From: Amycolatopsis azurea DSM 43854
Lineage (GTDB): Bacteria > Actinomycetota > Actinomycetes > Mycobacteriales > Pseudonocardiaceae
DNA: 64,000 bases
Reading direction: 5' to 3'
Assembly: GCF_001995215.1 (NCBI RefSeq)
Contig: NZ_MUXN01000001.1
Location: 416,934-480,933 of the forward strand
Part shown: positions 26,364 through 34,437 of the stretch, piece after piece
How positions within the stretch are numbered: the stretch's first letter is position 1
Layout: every line of letters begins with the position of its first letter
The notes under the pieces: model-generated
The model's input: the letters and a program-made list of their open reading frames with translations, nothing else
The model's database searches: none
What the model was told of the DNA's origin: nothing
Position numbers and translations under genes: made by a program

Positions 26364-27050
26364 ATGATGCCGGAGATCAAGGAAGGCGCTGCCGACAACG
26401 GCGACGCCGTCGTTCGCCTGCCCGGGATGCGGGTGGCCTACGAAGGGGCCGCCTTCGACGAGTCCGCGCTGGCGGAGACCTGGACCGCCCAGCTGCAGGA
26501 CTGGTTGAACCAGGCCGTCTCCGCCGGGGTCGCCGAACCGAACGCGATGGTGCTCGCCACGGCGGATCCGGAGGGCAGGCCGTCCTCCCGGACCGTCCTG
26601 TGCAAGGGCCTCGACGAACGCGGCGTCGTGTTCTACACGAACTACACGTCGACCAAGAGCCACGACCTCACCGCGACGCGCTACGCGTCGATCACCTTCC
26701 CGTGGTACGCCCTGCAACGCCAGGTCCACGTGCGCGGCGAGGTGGAGAAGGTCAACGTCGCCGAGACCGCCGAGTACTGGGCCTCCCGGCCGCGAGGATC
26801 GCAGCTCGGGGCCTGGGCCTCGCCGCAGTCCCGTGTCGTCGACGGCCGCCGCGCCCTCGAGACCGCGCTTCACGGCATCGAGCGCCGCTTCGCCGACGTC
26901 GAGAACATCCCGTTCCCGCCGCACTGGGGCGGCTGGCGCATCCGGCCGGACGTCGTCGAGTTCTGGCAGGGCCGCGAGGACCGCATGCACGACAGGCTCC
27001 GCTACGTCCGCACCGATGACGGCTGGCAGGTGGAGCGCGTCGCGCCGTAA
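26364..27050 (+). CDS. pdxH: Pyridoxamine 5'-phosphate oxidase
   Basis: FMN-dependent cytoplasmic enzyme of 228 aa that oxidises pyridoxine or pyridoxamine 5'-phosphate to pyridoxal 5'-phosphate. The family block [20 protein letters not shown] is followed by [19 protein letters not shown] (FMN contact), [17 protein letters not shown] and the C-terminal signature HWGGWRIRP...EFWQG...RLHDR-like RMHDRLRY. All parts of the active site are present. Two adjacent ATG codons lie at 26364 and 26367; GGAGG lies eight bases before the first. It is monocistronic, followed by several hairpins. Confidence 0.95.
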   Translation: MMPEIKEGAADNGDAVVRLPGMRVAYEGAAFDESALAETWTAQLQDWLNQAVSAGVAEPNAMVLATADPEGRPSSRTVLCKGLDERGVVFYTNYTSTKSHDLTATRYASITFPWYALQRQVHVRGEVEKVNVAETAEYWASRPRGSQLGAWASPQSRVVDGRRALETALHGIERRFADVENIPFPPHWGGWRIRPDVVEFWQGREDRMHDRLRYVRTDDGWQVERVAP

Positions 27051-27060
27051 TTTTTAGCCA

Positions 27061-27081
27061 GCGCGCTTACGAAAAGCGCGC
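27061..27081. terminator. Terminator hairpin after pdxH
   Basis: A perfect 8-base stem GCGCGCTT/AAGCGCGC with a 5-base loop, starting 10 bases after the pdxH stop and preceded by TTTTTA. It is the first of several hairpins in this gap. Confidence 0.7.
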
Positions 27082-27082
27082 C

Positions 27083-27215
27083 GAAGGGGCGCCGGGCCGT
27101 ACCCAACTCGCGTTGGGAGCGGAGGGCGCCCCTTCATCGCGTTTTCGTGGGCCTTCGGCCCAAAAGAGGGCGCGCGGCGGTGAAGTCTCCCGTCGCGCTG
27201 ACGCGCTTCCGGGAG
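27083..27215. repeat. Cluster of three further hairpins
   Basis: Nested hairpin with outer arms GAAGGGGCGCC (27083-27093) and GGCGCCCCTTC (27125-27135) and inner arms CCCAAC/GTTGGG (27102-27117). Then a tight TGGGCC-TTC-GGCCCA (27148-27162), and GTCTCCCG/CGGGAGAC (27184-27215). No open frame with normal codon bias lies in the 27051-27424 gap. Confidence 0.75.
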
Positions 27216-27286
27216 ACGCGTCGGGTCACGGAGACTGTGGCGCGACAGCGTCGGGTGACCACCGCGCCCGTCGCGTAGGTGGGGGC

Positions 27287-27360
27287 TGAAGGGGACTTTC
27301 GCCGCATCTCATGTGGTGAAGGGGCCCTTCGTCACGTCTGACGCGGGGAAGGGGGCCTTC
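27287..27360. repeat. Three tandem 30-base units of family B core
   Basis: Half-palindromic 14-mers TGAAGGGGACTTTC, TGAAGGGGCCCTTC and GGAAGGGGGCCTTC begin at 27287, 27317 and 27347, with a period of exactly 30 bases. Intervening bases (GCCGCATCTCATGTGG, GTCACGTCTGACGCGG) are only loosely alike. They look like single family B arms in tandem. Confidence 0.7.
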
Positions 27361-27400
27361 ACGCGCCACCGGGTGACATAAATCGCGCGCGGTTGGTTAG

Positions 27401-27413
27401 TTAGCGCGGCTAA
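27401..27413. promoter_or_regulatory. Palindrome before the MFS gene
   Basis: TTAGC-GCG-GCTAA, a perfect 5+3+5 inverted repeat 11 bases before the GTG at 27425, overlapping a possible -10 element TAAGCT. It could be a repressor site for the transporter; there is no regulator gene next to it. Confidence 0.4.
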
Positions 27414-27424
27414 GCTGTCGGGTT

Positions 27425-28708
27425 GTGAGTGATGACGTGGGGGTTGAACAGCGCAAAGGTGTCCGCAAGCTGTTCGGCTCGATCGTCGTGGACACCCGGC
27501 CGCTCAAGATCCCCGCGTTCCGCCGCCTCTGGCTGTCCACCGCGGTCACCGCCATCGGCAGCCAGCTCACCGCCGTCGCCGTCCCCAAACAGGTCTTCGA
27601 CCTCACCGGTTCGTCGGCGTACGTCGGCCTGACCGGCCTGGTCGCCCTGATCCCGCTGCTCGTCTTCGGCCTCTGGGGCGGCGCCATCGCGGACGCCGTC
27701 GACCGCCGCAAACTCCTGCTGATCACCAACGTCGGCGTCACCGTCACTTCGGCGGTCCTGTGGTTCCAGGCGTTCGTGAACATCGGCTCCGTCTGGCTCG
27801 TCTTGGCCCTGCTCGCGGTCAACCAGGCGTTCTTCGCGGTCAACATGCCGACCCGCAGCGCCGTCGTCGCCCGGCTGGTGCCGGACAGCCTGATCGCGCC
27901 CGCGACCGCGCTGAGCAGCACGATGGCCACCTTCGGCGCGGTCTTCGGCCCGCTGCTCGCCGGTTCGCTGATCCCTGTCCTCGGCCTCTCGACGCTCTAC
28001 CTGATCGACGTCGTCGCGCTGACCCTGACCCTGATCGCGGTCTGGAAACTGCCCCCGATCCCGCCGCTCGGCGAGATCGCGCGGCGGGCCGGGATCCGCG
28101 ACATCATCGACGGCTTCAAGTACCTGGCGACGCAGAAGATCCTGTTGGCGTCCTTCCTCGTCGACATCATCGCGATGGTCGCGGGCATGCCGCGGGCGCT
28201 GATCCCGGAGATGGCGGAGCGCACCTTCGGCGACCCGCCCGGTGGCGGACCGGCGCTGGGCTGGCTGTACGCCGCGCTCCCGGCGGGCGCGATGCTGATC
28301 GGCCTCTTCTCCGGCTGGCTGACCAGGATCGGCAAACAGGGTGCCGGCGTGATCGTCTCGGTCTGTGTCTGGGGCGCCGCCATCGTCGGGTTCGGGCTCG
28401 CGAACTCGCTGTGGCTCGCGGTCTTCTTCATGGCGCTCGCCGGGGCCGCCGACATGGTCAGCGCGATCTACCGGATGTCGATCCTGCAAGTCGCCACCAC
28501 GGACGAGATGCGCGGACGACTCCAGGGCGTGTTCACCGTCGTCGTCGCGGGCGGCCCGCGGATCGCCGACCTCACCCACGGCTGGGCAGCCGCCGGAGTC
28601 GGCACCGCGGCCGCCGCTTCCGGCGGCGGGGTGCTGGTCATCGTGCTGGTCGTCGGCGCCGCGCTGCTGATCCCGTCCTTCTGGCGGTACCGGGCCCCGG
28701 TGGACTGA
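27425..28708 (+). CDS. MFS exporter, EntS/MFS_3 type
   Basis: Membrane exporter of 427 aa with about 12 hydrophobic segments. It opens with a cytoplasmic lead ending IPAFRRLWLSTAVTAIGSQL, typical of the MFS_3 (enterobactin-exporter-like) group. The loop 2-3 motif is GGAIADAVDRRKLLLITN, and the conserved FAVNMPTRSAVVARLVP block follows. The GTG at 27425 is used; the message may be nearly leaderless because a TAAGCT -10-like box lies only nine bases upstream. The isochorismate synthase at 62769 is too distant to argue for a siderophore role. Substrate unknown. Confidence 0.87.
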   Translation: MSDDVGVEQRKGVRKLFGSIVVDTRPLKIPAFRRLWLSTAVTAIGSQLTAVAVPKQVFDLTGSSAYVGLTGLVALIPLLVFGLWGGAIADAVDRRKLLLITNVGVTVTSAVLWFQAFVNIGSVWLVLALLAVNQAFFAVNMPTRSAVVARLVPDSLIAPATALSSTMATFGAVFGPLLAGSLIPVLGLSTLYLIDVVALTLTLIAVWKLPPIPPLGEIARRAGIRDIIDGFKYLATQKILLASFLVDIIAMVAGMPRALIPEMAERTFGDPPGGGPALGWLYAALPAGAMLIGLFSGWLTRIGKQGAGVIVSVCVWGAAIVGFGLANSLWLAVFFMALAGAADMVSAIYRMSILQVATTDEMRGRLQGVFTVVVAGGPRIADLTHGWAAAGVGTAAAASGGGVLVIVLVVGAALLIPSFWRYRAPVD

Positions 28709-28732
28709 TTCGCCGGGGCTATCGTCGGGCCC

Positions 28733-29323
28733 ATGCGTATTTCACGGGCGATCGTCCTGTTCGCCGCTGTCATCGCGACCCTTTCCGCCTGCTCTTCCGG
28801 GGACGGGAAATCGGACAACGCGGCCAAGCCGTCGAGCCAGGCTCCCGCTCCGTCCTCCTCCGCCGCGCCGAGCTCTTCGGCCGCTCCCACCGGCGGTGCC
28901 GGGTCGAAGGAGCCGTGCGCGCTGCTGCCCGCCGAGGCCGTGTCGAAGGCGATCAACGTCCAGGGCGTGACGTCCGCGCCGGGCCCGGTCCAGGACAACG
29001 CCGCCAACGGCGGCAAGGCCAAGAGCTGCGTCTACTCGGCTGCCGGCAAGCAGGTCGGCGCTCTCGCCGTGACCCGCTTCGAGGGCAACAAGATCAAGCC
29101 CGCCGAGATGGTCACGGCGCTGAAGAAGGCGAAGCCGGGCTCGAAGGACGTCGCCGGTGTCGGCGAGGGCGCCATCTACTACGTCGACGAGAACAAGACC
29201 GCGACGCTGGCGGCCGCCGAACTCGTGGACAACGTCCCGGTACTGGTCAACTACACCGGACCGGCGAAGATGACGCAGGAGATGATGGTCCCGCTGGTGA
29301 AGACCGCGGTCGACGCGAACTGA
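28733..29323 (+). CDS. DUF3558-like lipoprotein
   Basis: A surface lipoprotein of 196 aa. The signal peptide ends in the lipobox LSAC with Cys20, followed by a low-complexity Ser/Ala/Pro linker (about 27-55). The folded domain starts KEPCALLPAEAVSKAI and has a second cysteine in KSCVYS, the pattern of the actinobacterial DUF3558 family. Function of the family is unknown. The ATG at 28733 lies 24 bases after the MFS stop, so it may be the second gene of that operon. Confidence 0.8.
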   Translation: MRISRAIVLFAAVIATLSACSSGDGKSDNAAKPSSQAPAPSSSAAPSSSAAPTGGAGSKEPCALLPAEAVSKAINVQGVTSAPGPVQDNAANGGKAKSCVYSAAGKQVGALAVTRFEGNKIKPAEMVTALKKAKPGSKDVAGVGEGAIYYVDENKTATLAAAELVDNVPVLVNYTGPAKMTQEMMVPLVKTAVDAN

Positions 29324-29418
29324 CCGGAATACCCAGAATCGCCCATCGTCAACCCGTGACGAAGAACTGACCAAATCGGACTGTCGGCCACAGACGTGAT
29401 GCGGCACACTCTTGCCGC

Positions 29419-30804
29419 ATGGCGGACACGACGACAACGGAACAGGCCGGTCCAGCCGGTCAGCCGAGCCTCAAACGGGTCATGGGTTCCAAGCTCCTGC
29501 TGTTCTTCGTGGTGGGGGACATCATCGGGACGGGCGTCTACGCGCTCACCGGGCAAGTGGCGGGACGGGTGGGCGGCGCGCTGTGGCTGCCGTTCCTGAT
29601 CGCCTTCGTGGTCGCGATCATGACCGCGTTCAGCTACCTGGAACTGGTCGGCAAGTACCCGCAGGCCGCGGGTGCGGCGCTCTACACGCACAAGGCGTTC
29701 AAGATCCGCTTCCTCACCTTCATGGTGGCGTTCGCGGTGATGTGTTCGGGGATCACCTCGGCCTCGTCCGCGGCGAAGGCCTTCGGCGACACCTATCTCG
29801 CCGAGTTCATCACCGCGCCGATGCCGCTGGTGGCGATCCTGTTCGTGATCGGCCTCGCGCTGATCAACTTCCGCGGGGTCTCCGAATCGGTGAAGACCAA
29901 CGTGGTGCTGACCTGCATCGAGATCGGCGGCCTGCTGATCATCATCGGCGTCGGCGTGTGGGCGGTGCTCAACGGCAACGGGGACGCCTCGCGGCTGGTC
30001 GAGTTCGACACCGAGAACCAGACGATGCTGGTGGCGATCACCTCGGCGACGTCGCTGGCGTTCTTCGCGATGGTCGGTTTCGAGGACTCGGTCAACATGG
30101 CCGAGGAGTGCAAGGACCCGATCCGGATCTTCCCGAAGGCGATGCTGTGGGGCATGGTCATCGCCGCGACCATCTACATCCTGGTCTCCGTGACCTCTTC
30201 GCTGCTGGTACCCGCCGACGACCTGGAAGCGGCCAAGAGCAGCGCGCTGCTGAAGGTGCTCGACGTCGGGGCGCCCGGTTTCCCGCGCGAAGTGTTCTCC
30301 GCGATCGGTCTCTTCGCGGTCATCAACTCGGCGCTGATCAACATGCTGATGGCCAGCCGTCTGCTCTACGGCATGGCGAACCAGCGGATCATCCCGAAGC
30401 AGCTGGGCACCGTGCACCCGTTCCGTCGCAGCCCGTGGGTGGCGATCGTGTTCACCAGCGTCATCGCTATCGGCCTCGTGTCCTTTGTGGACATCAGCGT
30501 GCTCGGCGGGACGACGGCGTTGCTGCTGCTGGCCGTCTTCGCCATCGTCAACGTCGCGGTGCTGTTCCTGCGCAAGGAAAAGTCGGCGCACAAGCATTTC
30601 CGCGCGCCGACGATCGTCCCGGTGCTGGCCGCGATCTTCTGCCTCTACCTGGTGACCCCGTTGTCCGGGCGGCCCGCGCGCGACTACAAGGTCGCCGCGA
30701 TCCTGCTCGGCGTCGGTGTCGTGCTGTGGGGGATCAACTGGCTCGTCATGCGGGCCACGCACAGCGAAGAGGACCGGCAGCCCATCGAGCCGCCGGTCGG
30801 CTGA
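29419..30804 (+). CDS. APC family amino acid permease
   Basis: Membrane transporter of 461 aa with about 12 hydrophobic segments. The unwound helix-1 motif reads VVGDIIGTGVYALTGQVAG (amino acid binding), and helix 6 has FFAMVGFEDSVNMAEECKDP, both diagnostic for the cationic/neutral amino acid transporter branch of the APC superfamily. It probably imports amino acids; the specific substrate is not evident. The ATG at 29419 is the first start. It is convergent with the metallo-hydrolase gene ending at 30810. Confidence 0.9.
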   Translation: MADTTTTEQAGPAGQPSLKRVMGSKLLLFFVVGDIIGTGVYALTGQVAGRVGGALWLPFLIAFVVAIMTAFSYLELVGKYPQAAGAALYTHKAFKIRFLTFMVAFAVMCSGITSASSAAKAFGDTYLAEFITAPMPLVAILFVIGLALINFRGVSESVKTNVVLTCIEIGGLLIIIGVGVWAVLNGNGDASRLVEFDTENQTMLVAITSATSLAFFAMVGFEDSVNMAEECKDPIRIFPKAMLWGMVIAATIYILVSVTSSLLVPADDLEAAKSSALLKVLDVGAPGFPREVFSAIGLFAVINSALINMLMASRLLYGMANQRIIPKQLGTVHPFRRSPWVAIVFTSVIAIGLVSFVDISVLGGTTALLLLAVFAIVNVAVLFLRKEKSAHKHFRAPTIVPVLAAIFCLYLVTPLSGRPARDYKVAAILLGVGVVLWGINWLVMRATHSEEDRQPIEPPVG

Positions 30805-30809
30805 GGGCG

Positions 30810-31637
30810 TCAGTCCCGTTTGAGGGCCTGGTATTCCACCGGGCTGTGGGCCGAGAACACGGTGACCTCGTCGGCGTGTTCTCGGCTCAGCTCCCGCAGC
30901 CGCTCGACGTTCTCCAGGCGCGGTTTGCGCAGCGTCTGCACCATGTTCTGGAACGCGGTCATCCCCGGCGGGCAGTGCGGCTTCACCGGATCCATCTGAC
31001 CGTGGAAGAAGTACGCGTCGCCCGCGTGCAGCAGCCAGCCGTCGCCGGTGTCGACGGCCACCCCGGTGTGCCCCTTGGTGTGTCCCGCGAGCGGCACCAG
31101 CAAGATCTCCGGCGGCAGGCCCTTGAGTTCGCGGACGGCCTGGAAGCCGAACCATTCGTCCCCGGCCTCGTCGTACGTGCTCCACAGTGGACGGTGGGCG
31201 AACTGGTTGGCGCGGAAACGGAACTTCTCGCTCGCGTTCGCGGGCGACGTCGCCGCGTCGTGCTCGGCGGTGCGGACGTGCACGACGGCGTTCGGGAAGT
31301 CCGCGAGCCCGCCCGCGTGGTCGACGTCGAGGTGGGTGCAGACGATGTGCCGCACGTCCTCCGGCTTGTGGCCGAGCGCCTCGACCTGGTGGGCCGCCGT
31401 CTCCACCTCGACCGGCTTCGCGCCGACCATCAGCGTGAACGGCGTGCCGAGCCACGCGCCGGGATTCGCGACGCCCTTGCGGCCGAACCCGGTGTCCACC
31501 AGCACGAGCCCGTCACCGGTCTCGATCAGCAGGCAGTGCGCCACCAGCTCCGAGCGGCGCAGCAGGCCCGGCTGACCGTCGAGGAACCTGCCTCCCGGCG
31601 CCCGCATCGTGCCGCAGTTCAGATGGTGGACCTTCAT
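30810..31637 (-). CDS. MBL-fold metallo-hydrolase, paralogue 1
   Basis: Cytoplasmic metallo-beta-lactamase-fold hydrolase of 275 aa, resembling quorum-quenching lactonases in layout. It opens MKVHHLNCGTMRAPGG. The metal motif reads CTHLDVDHAGG, that is HxDxDH, with Asp at the place of the second His of the classical HxHxDH. Further ligands are AGHTKGHTG and the Asp in LLHAGDAYFF, with a C-terminal FSAHSP. About half its residues match the next gene, so the two arose by tandem duplication. It overlaps that gene by four bases (ATGA) and is last in the tetR-MBL-MBL operon. The substrate is unknown. Confidence 0.82.
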   Translation of the reverse strand: MKVHHLNCGTMRAPGGRFLDGQPGLLRRSELVAHCLLIETGDGLVLVDTGFGRKGVANPGAWLGTPFTLMVGAKPVEVETAAHQVEALGHKPEDVRHIVCTHLDVDHAGGLADFPNAVVHVRTAEHDAATSPANASEKFRFRANQFAHRPLWSTYDEAGDEWFGFQAVRELKGLPPEILLVPLAGHTKGHTGVAVDTGDGWLLHAGDAYFFHGQMDPVKPHCPPGMTAFQNMVQTLRKPRLENVERLRELSREHADEVTVFSAHSPVEYQALKRD

Positions 31638-32464
31638 AGCCTGCTCCTCTGGCTGAGCCGTTCGAATGCGGTGGCGTCGTGCGCGGCGAAGACCGTCACC
31701 TCGTCACCGTTGTTACTGACAAGTTCGCGCAGCCGGCGCTGGTTGTCCAGTCGTGCCGTTTTCTCCGTCTGCATGTACGACTCGAAGAAGCCGAGTGCGA
31801 ACGGGATGTGCGGCTTTTCCGCCAGTTCGCCGCCGTGGAAGACGGCGTCACCGGCGTTGAGGAGCCATCCGTCGCCCGTGTCGACCGCGATACCGGCGTG
31901 CCCGCGGGTGTGCCCGGCGAGGGGGATGATCAGCACGTCCGGGACCCCTTCGAGTTCGCGGACGGCGTCGAAACCGAACCACGGCTCGCCGTCGGCGCGG
32001 TAGGACTTCCAGATCGGGCCGTGGCTGAACTGGACCTTCCGGTAACGGCTCGCCTCCTTGCGATCGATCGGCTTCTCCAGCGCCTGGAGCTCACGGGCGT
32101 GGACGTGGACCCGTGCCCCGGGGAAGTCGACGAGCCCGCCCGCGTGATCGAGGTCGAGGTGGGTGAGCACGATGTCGCGCACGTCGGCCGGGTCGAAGCC
32201 GAGCTTGCGGATCTGCGTGGTGGCGCTGAGGTCGTCGTCGCTGTCGGGGTGGACCAGCCGGACGAACCCGGCGCCGAGCCATTCGATCGGCCGGGTGACG
32301 GTCGGCGTGCCGACGCCGGTCTCGATGAGCACGAGCCCGGTGTCGGTCTCCAGCAGAAGGCAGTGGCAGATCAGTTCCGCGCGGCGGAAGAGGCCGGGCT
32401 TGCCGTCGACGAGTTTGCCGCCGATCGGCCGCATGGTGCCGCAGTTGAGATGGTGGACGCGCAT
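31634..32464 (-). CDS. MBL-fold metallo-hydrolase, paralogue 2
   Basis: A hydrolase of 276 aa, closely related to the gene after it. It opens MRVHHLNCGTMRPIGG, has the metal motif LTHLDLDHAGG with the same Asp substitution, then PLAGHTRGHAG, LLNAGDAVFH and FAAHDA. The two copies differ mainly in the central lid (about 60-80 and 115-140), which suggests different substrates. The ATG at 32464 shares a base with the TetR stop (TGATG). Confidence 0.82.
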   Translation of the reverse strand: MRVHHLNCGTMRPIGGKLVDGKPGLFRRAELICHCLLLETDTGLVLIETGVGTPTVTRPIEWLGAGFVRLVHPDSDDDLSATTQIRKLGFDPADVRDIVLTHLDLDHAGGLVDFPGARVHVHARELQALEKPIDRKEASRYRKVQFSHGPIWKSYRADGEPWFGFDAVRELEGVPDVLIIPLAGHTRGHAGIAVDTGDGWLLNAGDAVFHGGELAEKPHIPFALGFFESYMQTEKTARLDNQRRLRELVSNNGDEVTVFAAHDATAFERLSQRSRL

Positions 32465-33036
32465 CAGGACAGCTCCCGTTCGATCGTGGTGGTCAGATGA
32501 GGGGCGATCGCGCGCAGCGGCGCGGTGTCGTGCAACGTCTTGGCCAGCAGAAGCCCGCCCTCGATCGAGGCGAGGACGACGGTGGCCAGGTGGTCTGCTT
32601 TTCCGGCGTCCAGCTCGTTCAGCGCTTCGGCGATGAGGGTGTGCCAGGAGGTATAGCCGTCGGCGCAGGCCTTGCGGATCTCCTCGCTGTCGCCCGACGC
32701 GTCGAGCGCGACCGTCGCGAGCGGGCAACCGCGCTGGAAATCCGACTCCTCCAGTGAAGTCGCGAGCGCGTCGATGACGTTCCCGATGCCGGTGACGACG
32801 TCGGGCGAGCCCGCGACGATCGTGCGCAGCTGGTCGCAGAGCCGGTCGGCGGACTGGCGGATGGCCTCGGCGGCGAGTTGCTCCTTGCCGCCGGGGAAGT
32901 GGAAGTAGAGCGATCCCTTGGGCGCGCCGACGGCGGCGACGAGCTGGTTGAGACCGGTGGCGTGGTAACCCTGCTGGTGGAAGAGCTCGGCGGCGGAGTC
33001 GAGCATGCGCTGCCGGGTGTCGGTGCGGCGGACCAT
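32464..33036 (-). CDS. TetR family regulator, LmrA/YxaF-like
   Basis: A repressor of 190 aa heading the operon with the two hydrolases. The helix-turn-helix is LNQLVAAVGAPKGSLYFHFP at about residues 29-48; GAPKGSLYFHFPGGKEQL and the later RGCPLATVALD are typical of the LmrA/YxaF subfamily. The ATG at 33036 is the natural start. The intergenic region holds GACCGGTC (33064-33071), close to sites this subfamily uses. It probably represses its own operon. Confidence 0.88.
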   Translation of the reverse strand: MVRRTDTRQRMLDSAAELFHQQGYHATGLNQLVAAVGAPKGSLYFHFPGGKEQLAAEAIRQSADRLCDQLRTIVAGSPDVVTGIGNVIDALATSLEESDFQRGCPLATVALDASGDSEEIRKACADGYTSWHTLIAEALNELDAGKADHLATVVLASIEGGLLLAKTLHDTAPLRAIAPHLTTTIERELS

Positions 33037-33063
33037 GCGGCCGACTGTAGCTCAAACTATGAC

Positions 33064-33071
33064 GACCGGTC
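33064..33071. promoter_or_regulatory. Candidate LmrA-type operator core GACCGGTC
   Basis: A perfect 8-base palindrome, followed by TAGT on the right, 28 bases before the tetR ATG on the reverse strand. LmrA/YxaF/QacR-like regulators are known to bind sites of the TAGACCGGTCTA type; assignment here is by likeness and position. Confidence 0.45.
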
Positions 33072-33096
33072 TAGTAAGCTCGGTTTGGCGGGAGGA

Positions 33097-33125
33097 GATG
33101 TCCCCAATGTGGCATTGGGGACATC
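33097..33125. repeat. Family C hairpin
   Basis: Perfect 13-base arms GATGTCCCCAATG and CATTGGGGACATC with a 3-base loop. It sits between the tetR promoter and the end of the acyl-CoA synthetase pseudogene. The left arm recurs exactly at 63978, beside a truncated family A repeat. Confidence 0.88.
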
Positions 33126-33139
33126 ACGACTCGTAAGGG

Positions 33140-34385
33140 CTAGACGCCGATCGCGGACGCTGAACCGCCGAACTGTTGCCGCAGTTCGCGTTTGAGCAGT
33201 TTCCCGGACGCGTTCTTCGGCAGTTCGCCGACGAAATGCACCGACTTCGGCACCTTGTGCGCGGCCAGCGACTTCTTGGCGAACTCGATCAGCTCCGCTT
33301 CCTCGACGGTCTCCTTCGCCACGACCACCGCGGCGATCGCCTCGATACAGCGTTCGTGCGGCAGGCCGACGACGGCGACCTCGGCGACGGCGGGATGCGC
33401 GTACAGCGCGTCCTCCATCTCGCGTGACGCGACGAGCACACCGCCGGTGTTGACGACGTCCTTGATCCGGTCGACGACGAACAGGTAGCCCTCTTCGTCC
33501 TGGCGCACCAGGTCGCCGGAGTGGAACCAGCCACCGGCGAACGCCTCCACCGACTCCTCGGGCTTGCCCCAATAACCGGTGCACAGCTGGGGCGAGCGGT
33601 ACACGACCTCCCCGAGTTCGCCCGGCGGGAGGTCGTTCAGCTCGGCGTCCACCACGCGCGTCTCGACGAAAGGAACTGCTTGTCACTGCCGGAATCCGGT
33701 CGCGCGTCATGCTCTTCGGGGCGCAGGACTGTCGCAAGTGGACCGATCTCGGACTGCCCGAAGCAGTTGTGGAAACCGACGCCCGGCAACGCGAGCGCAG
33801 CCCCCGCAGTACCGGAACCGGCATGATCGACGCGCCGTAGTACGCCTTGGTGAGACCGCGCAGATCCGCGTCCGCGAGGCCGGGATGGTTCGCCAGCCCC
33901 ACCCAGACGGTCGGCGGGAAGAACAGGGAAGTGACGCCCTGGCGCGGGATCCGCGCGAGGATGTCGCCGAGATCGGGCGCCTCGACGAGATGGTTCGTCG
34001 CGCCGACGGCCAGCCCCGGCATGAGGAACACGTGCATCTGCGCCGAGCGGTACAGCGGCAGCGCGTGCAGCGGCACGTCGCGGTCGCTCAGGTCGAGCGC
34101 GGCGACGCAGGACGAGTATTCGTGCACCAGCGCGCGATGGGTGAGCATCGACGACGGTTTCGTCCAGCGCCCAGCCGAGAATGTCCGAAGTGGACGTATG
34201 ATCGGAAGTCACGTGCTCGGCCCCAGCGCGGGGTCGACGAAGGCAGCGGCCGGTTCGGACTGCGTGAGCAAGTACTCGAGTTCTTCGCCGCGCGCGTTGA
34301 AGTTCACCGGCACGTGCACCAGTCCGGCCCGCGCGCTCCGCTCCAGGACGCGACCGACGGTGCTGGGGTAGCCGGGAACGGTCAT
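33140..34385 (-). pseudogene. Decayed long-chain acyl-CoA synthetase
   Basis: An AMP-forming acyl-CoA ligase spread over three frames. An N-terminal piece (from ATG 34385) reads MTVPGYPSTVGRVLERSAR and then jumps to AGLVHVPVNFNARGEELEYL, missing about 50 residues. The middle frame begins at MLTHRALVHEYSS (34148) and holds LPLYRSAQMH and YYGASIMPVPVLRG. A frame change near 33810 gives FHNCFGQSEIGPLATVLRPE, and another near 33690 restores the C-terminal frame (VVDAELNDLPPGELGEVVYR, GWFHSGDLV, KNASGKLLKREL). The AMP-binding P-loop (TSGTT) is lost. Several independent lesions argue for real decay rather than one sequencing error. The C-terminal 171-codon frame is still open. Confidence 0.85.
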
Positions 34386-34437
34386 CGCGGCGGTCTCCTT
34401 CGTCCGGGCGTGGCGTTCCCACAGTAACCTCGTCGGC

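Noticed and set aside
27287..27360. Three regularly spaced repeats that could suggest a CRISPR array
   Set aside because: The units are only about 14 bases, imperfect and palindromic, the spacers are 16 bases and partly alike, and no cas gene is in the window.
29412..32003. An 863-codon forward frame over the APC permease and MBL genes
   Set aside because: It is a shadow frame of genes with clear families, rich in Arg, Gly and His with no domain.
33140..33655. The open C-terminal half of the acyl-CoA synthetase as a free gene
   Set aside because: It starts inside the normal fold and lacks the AMP-binding loop; it is better read as part of the pseudogene.
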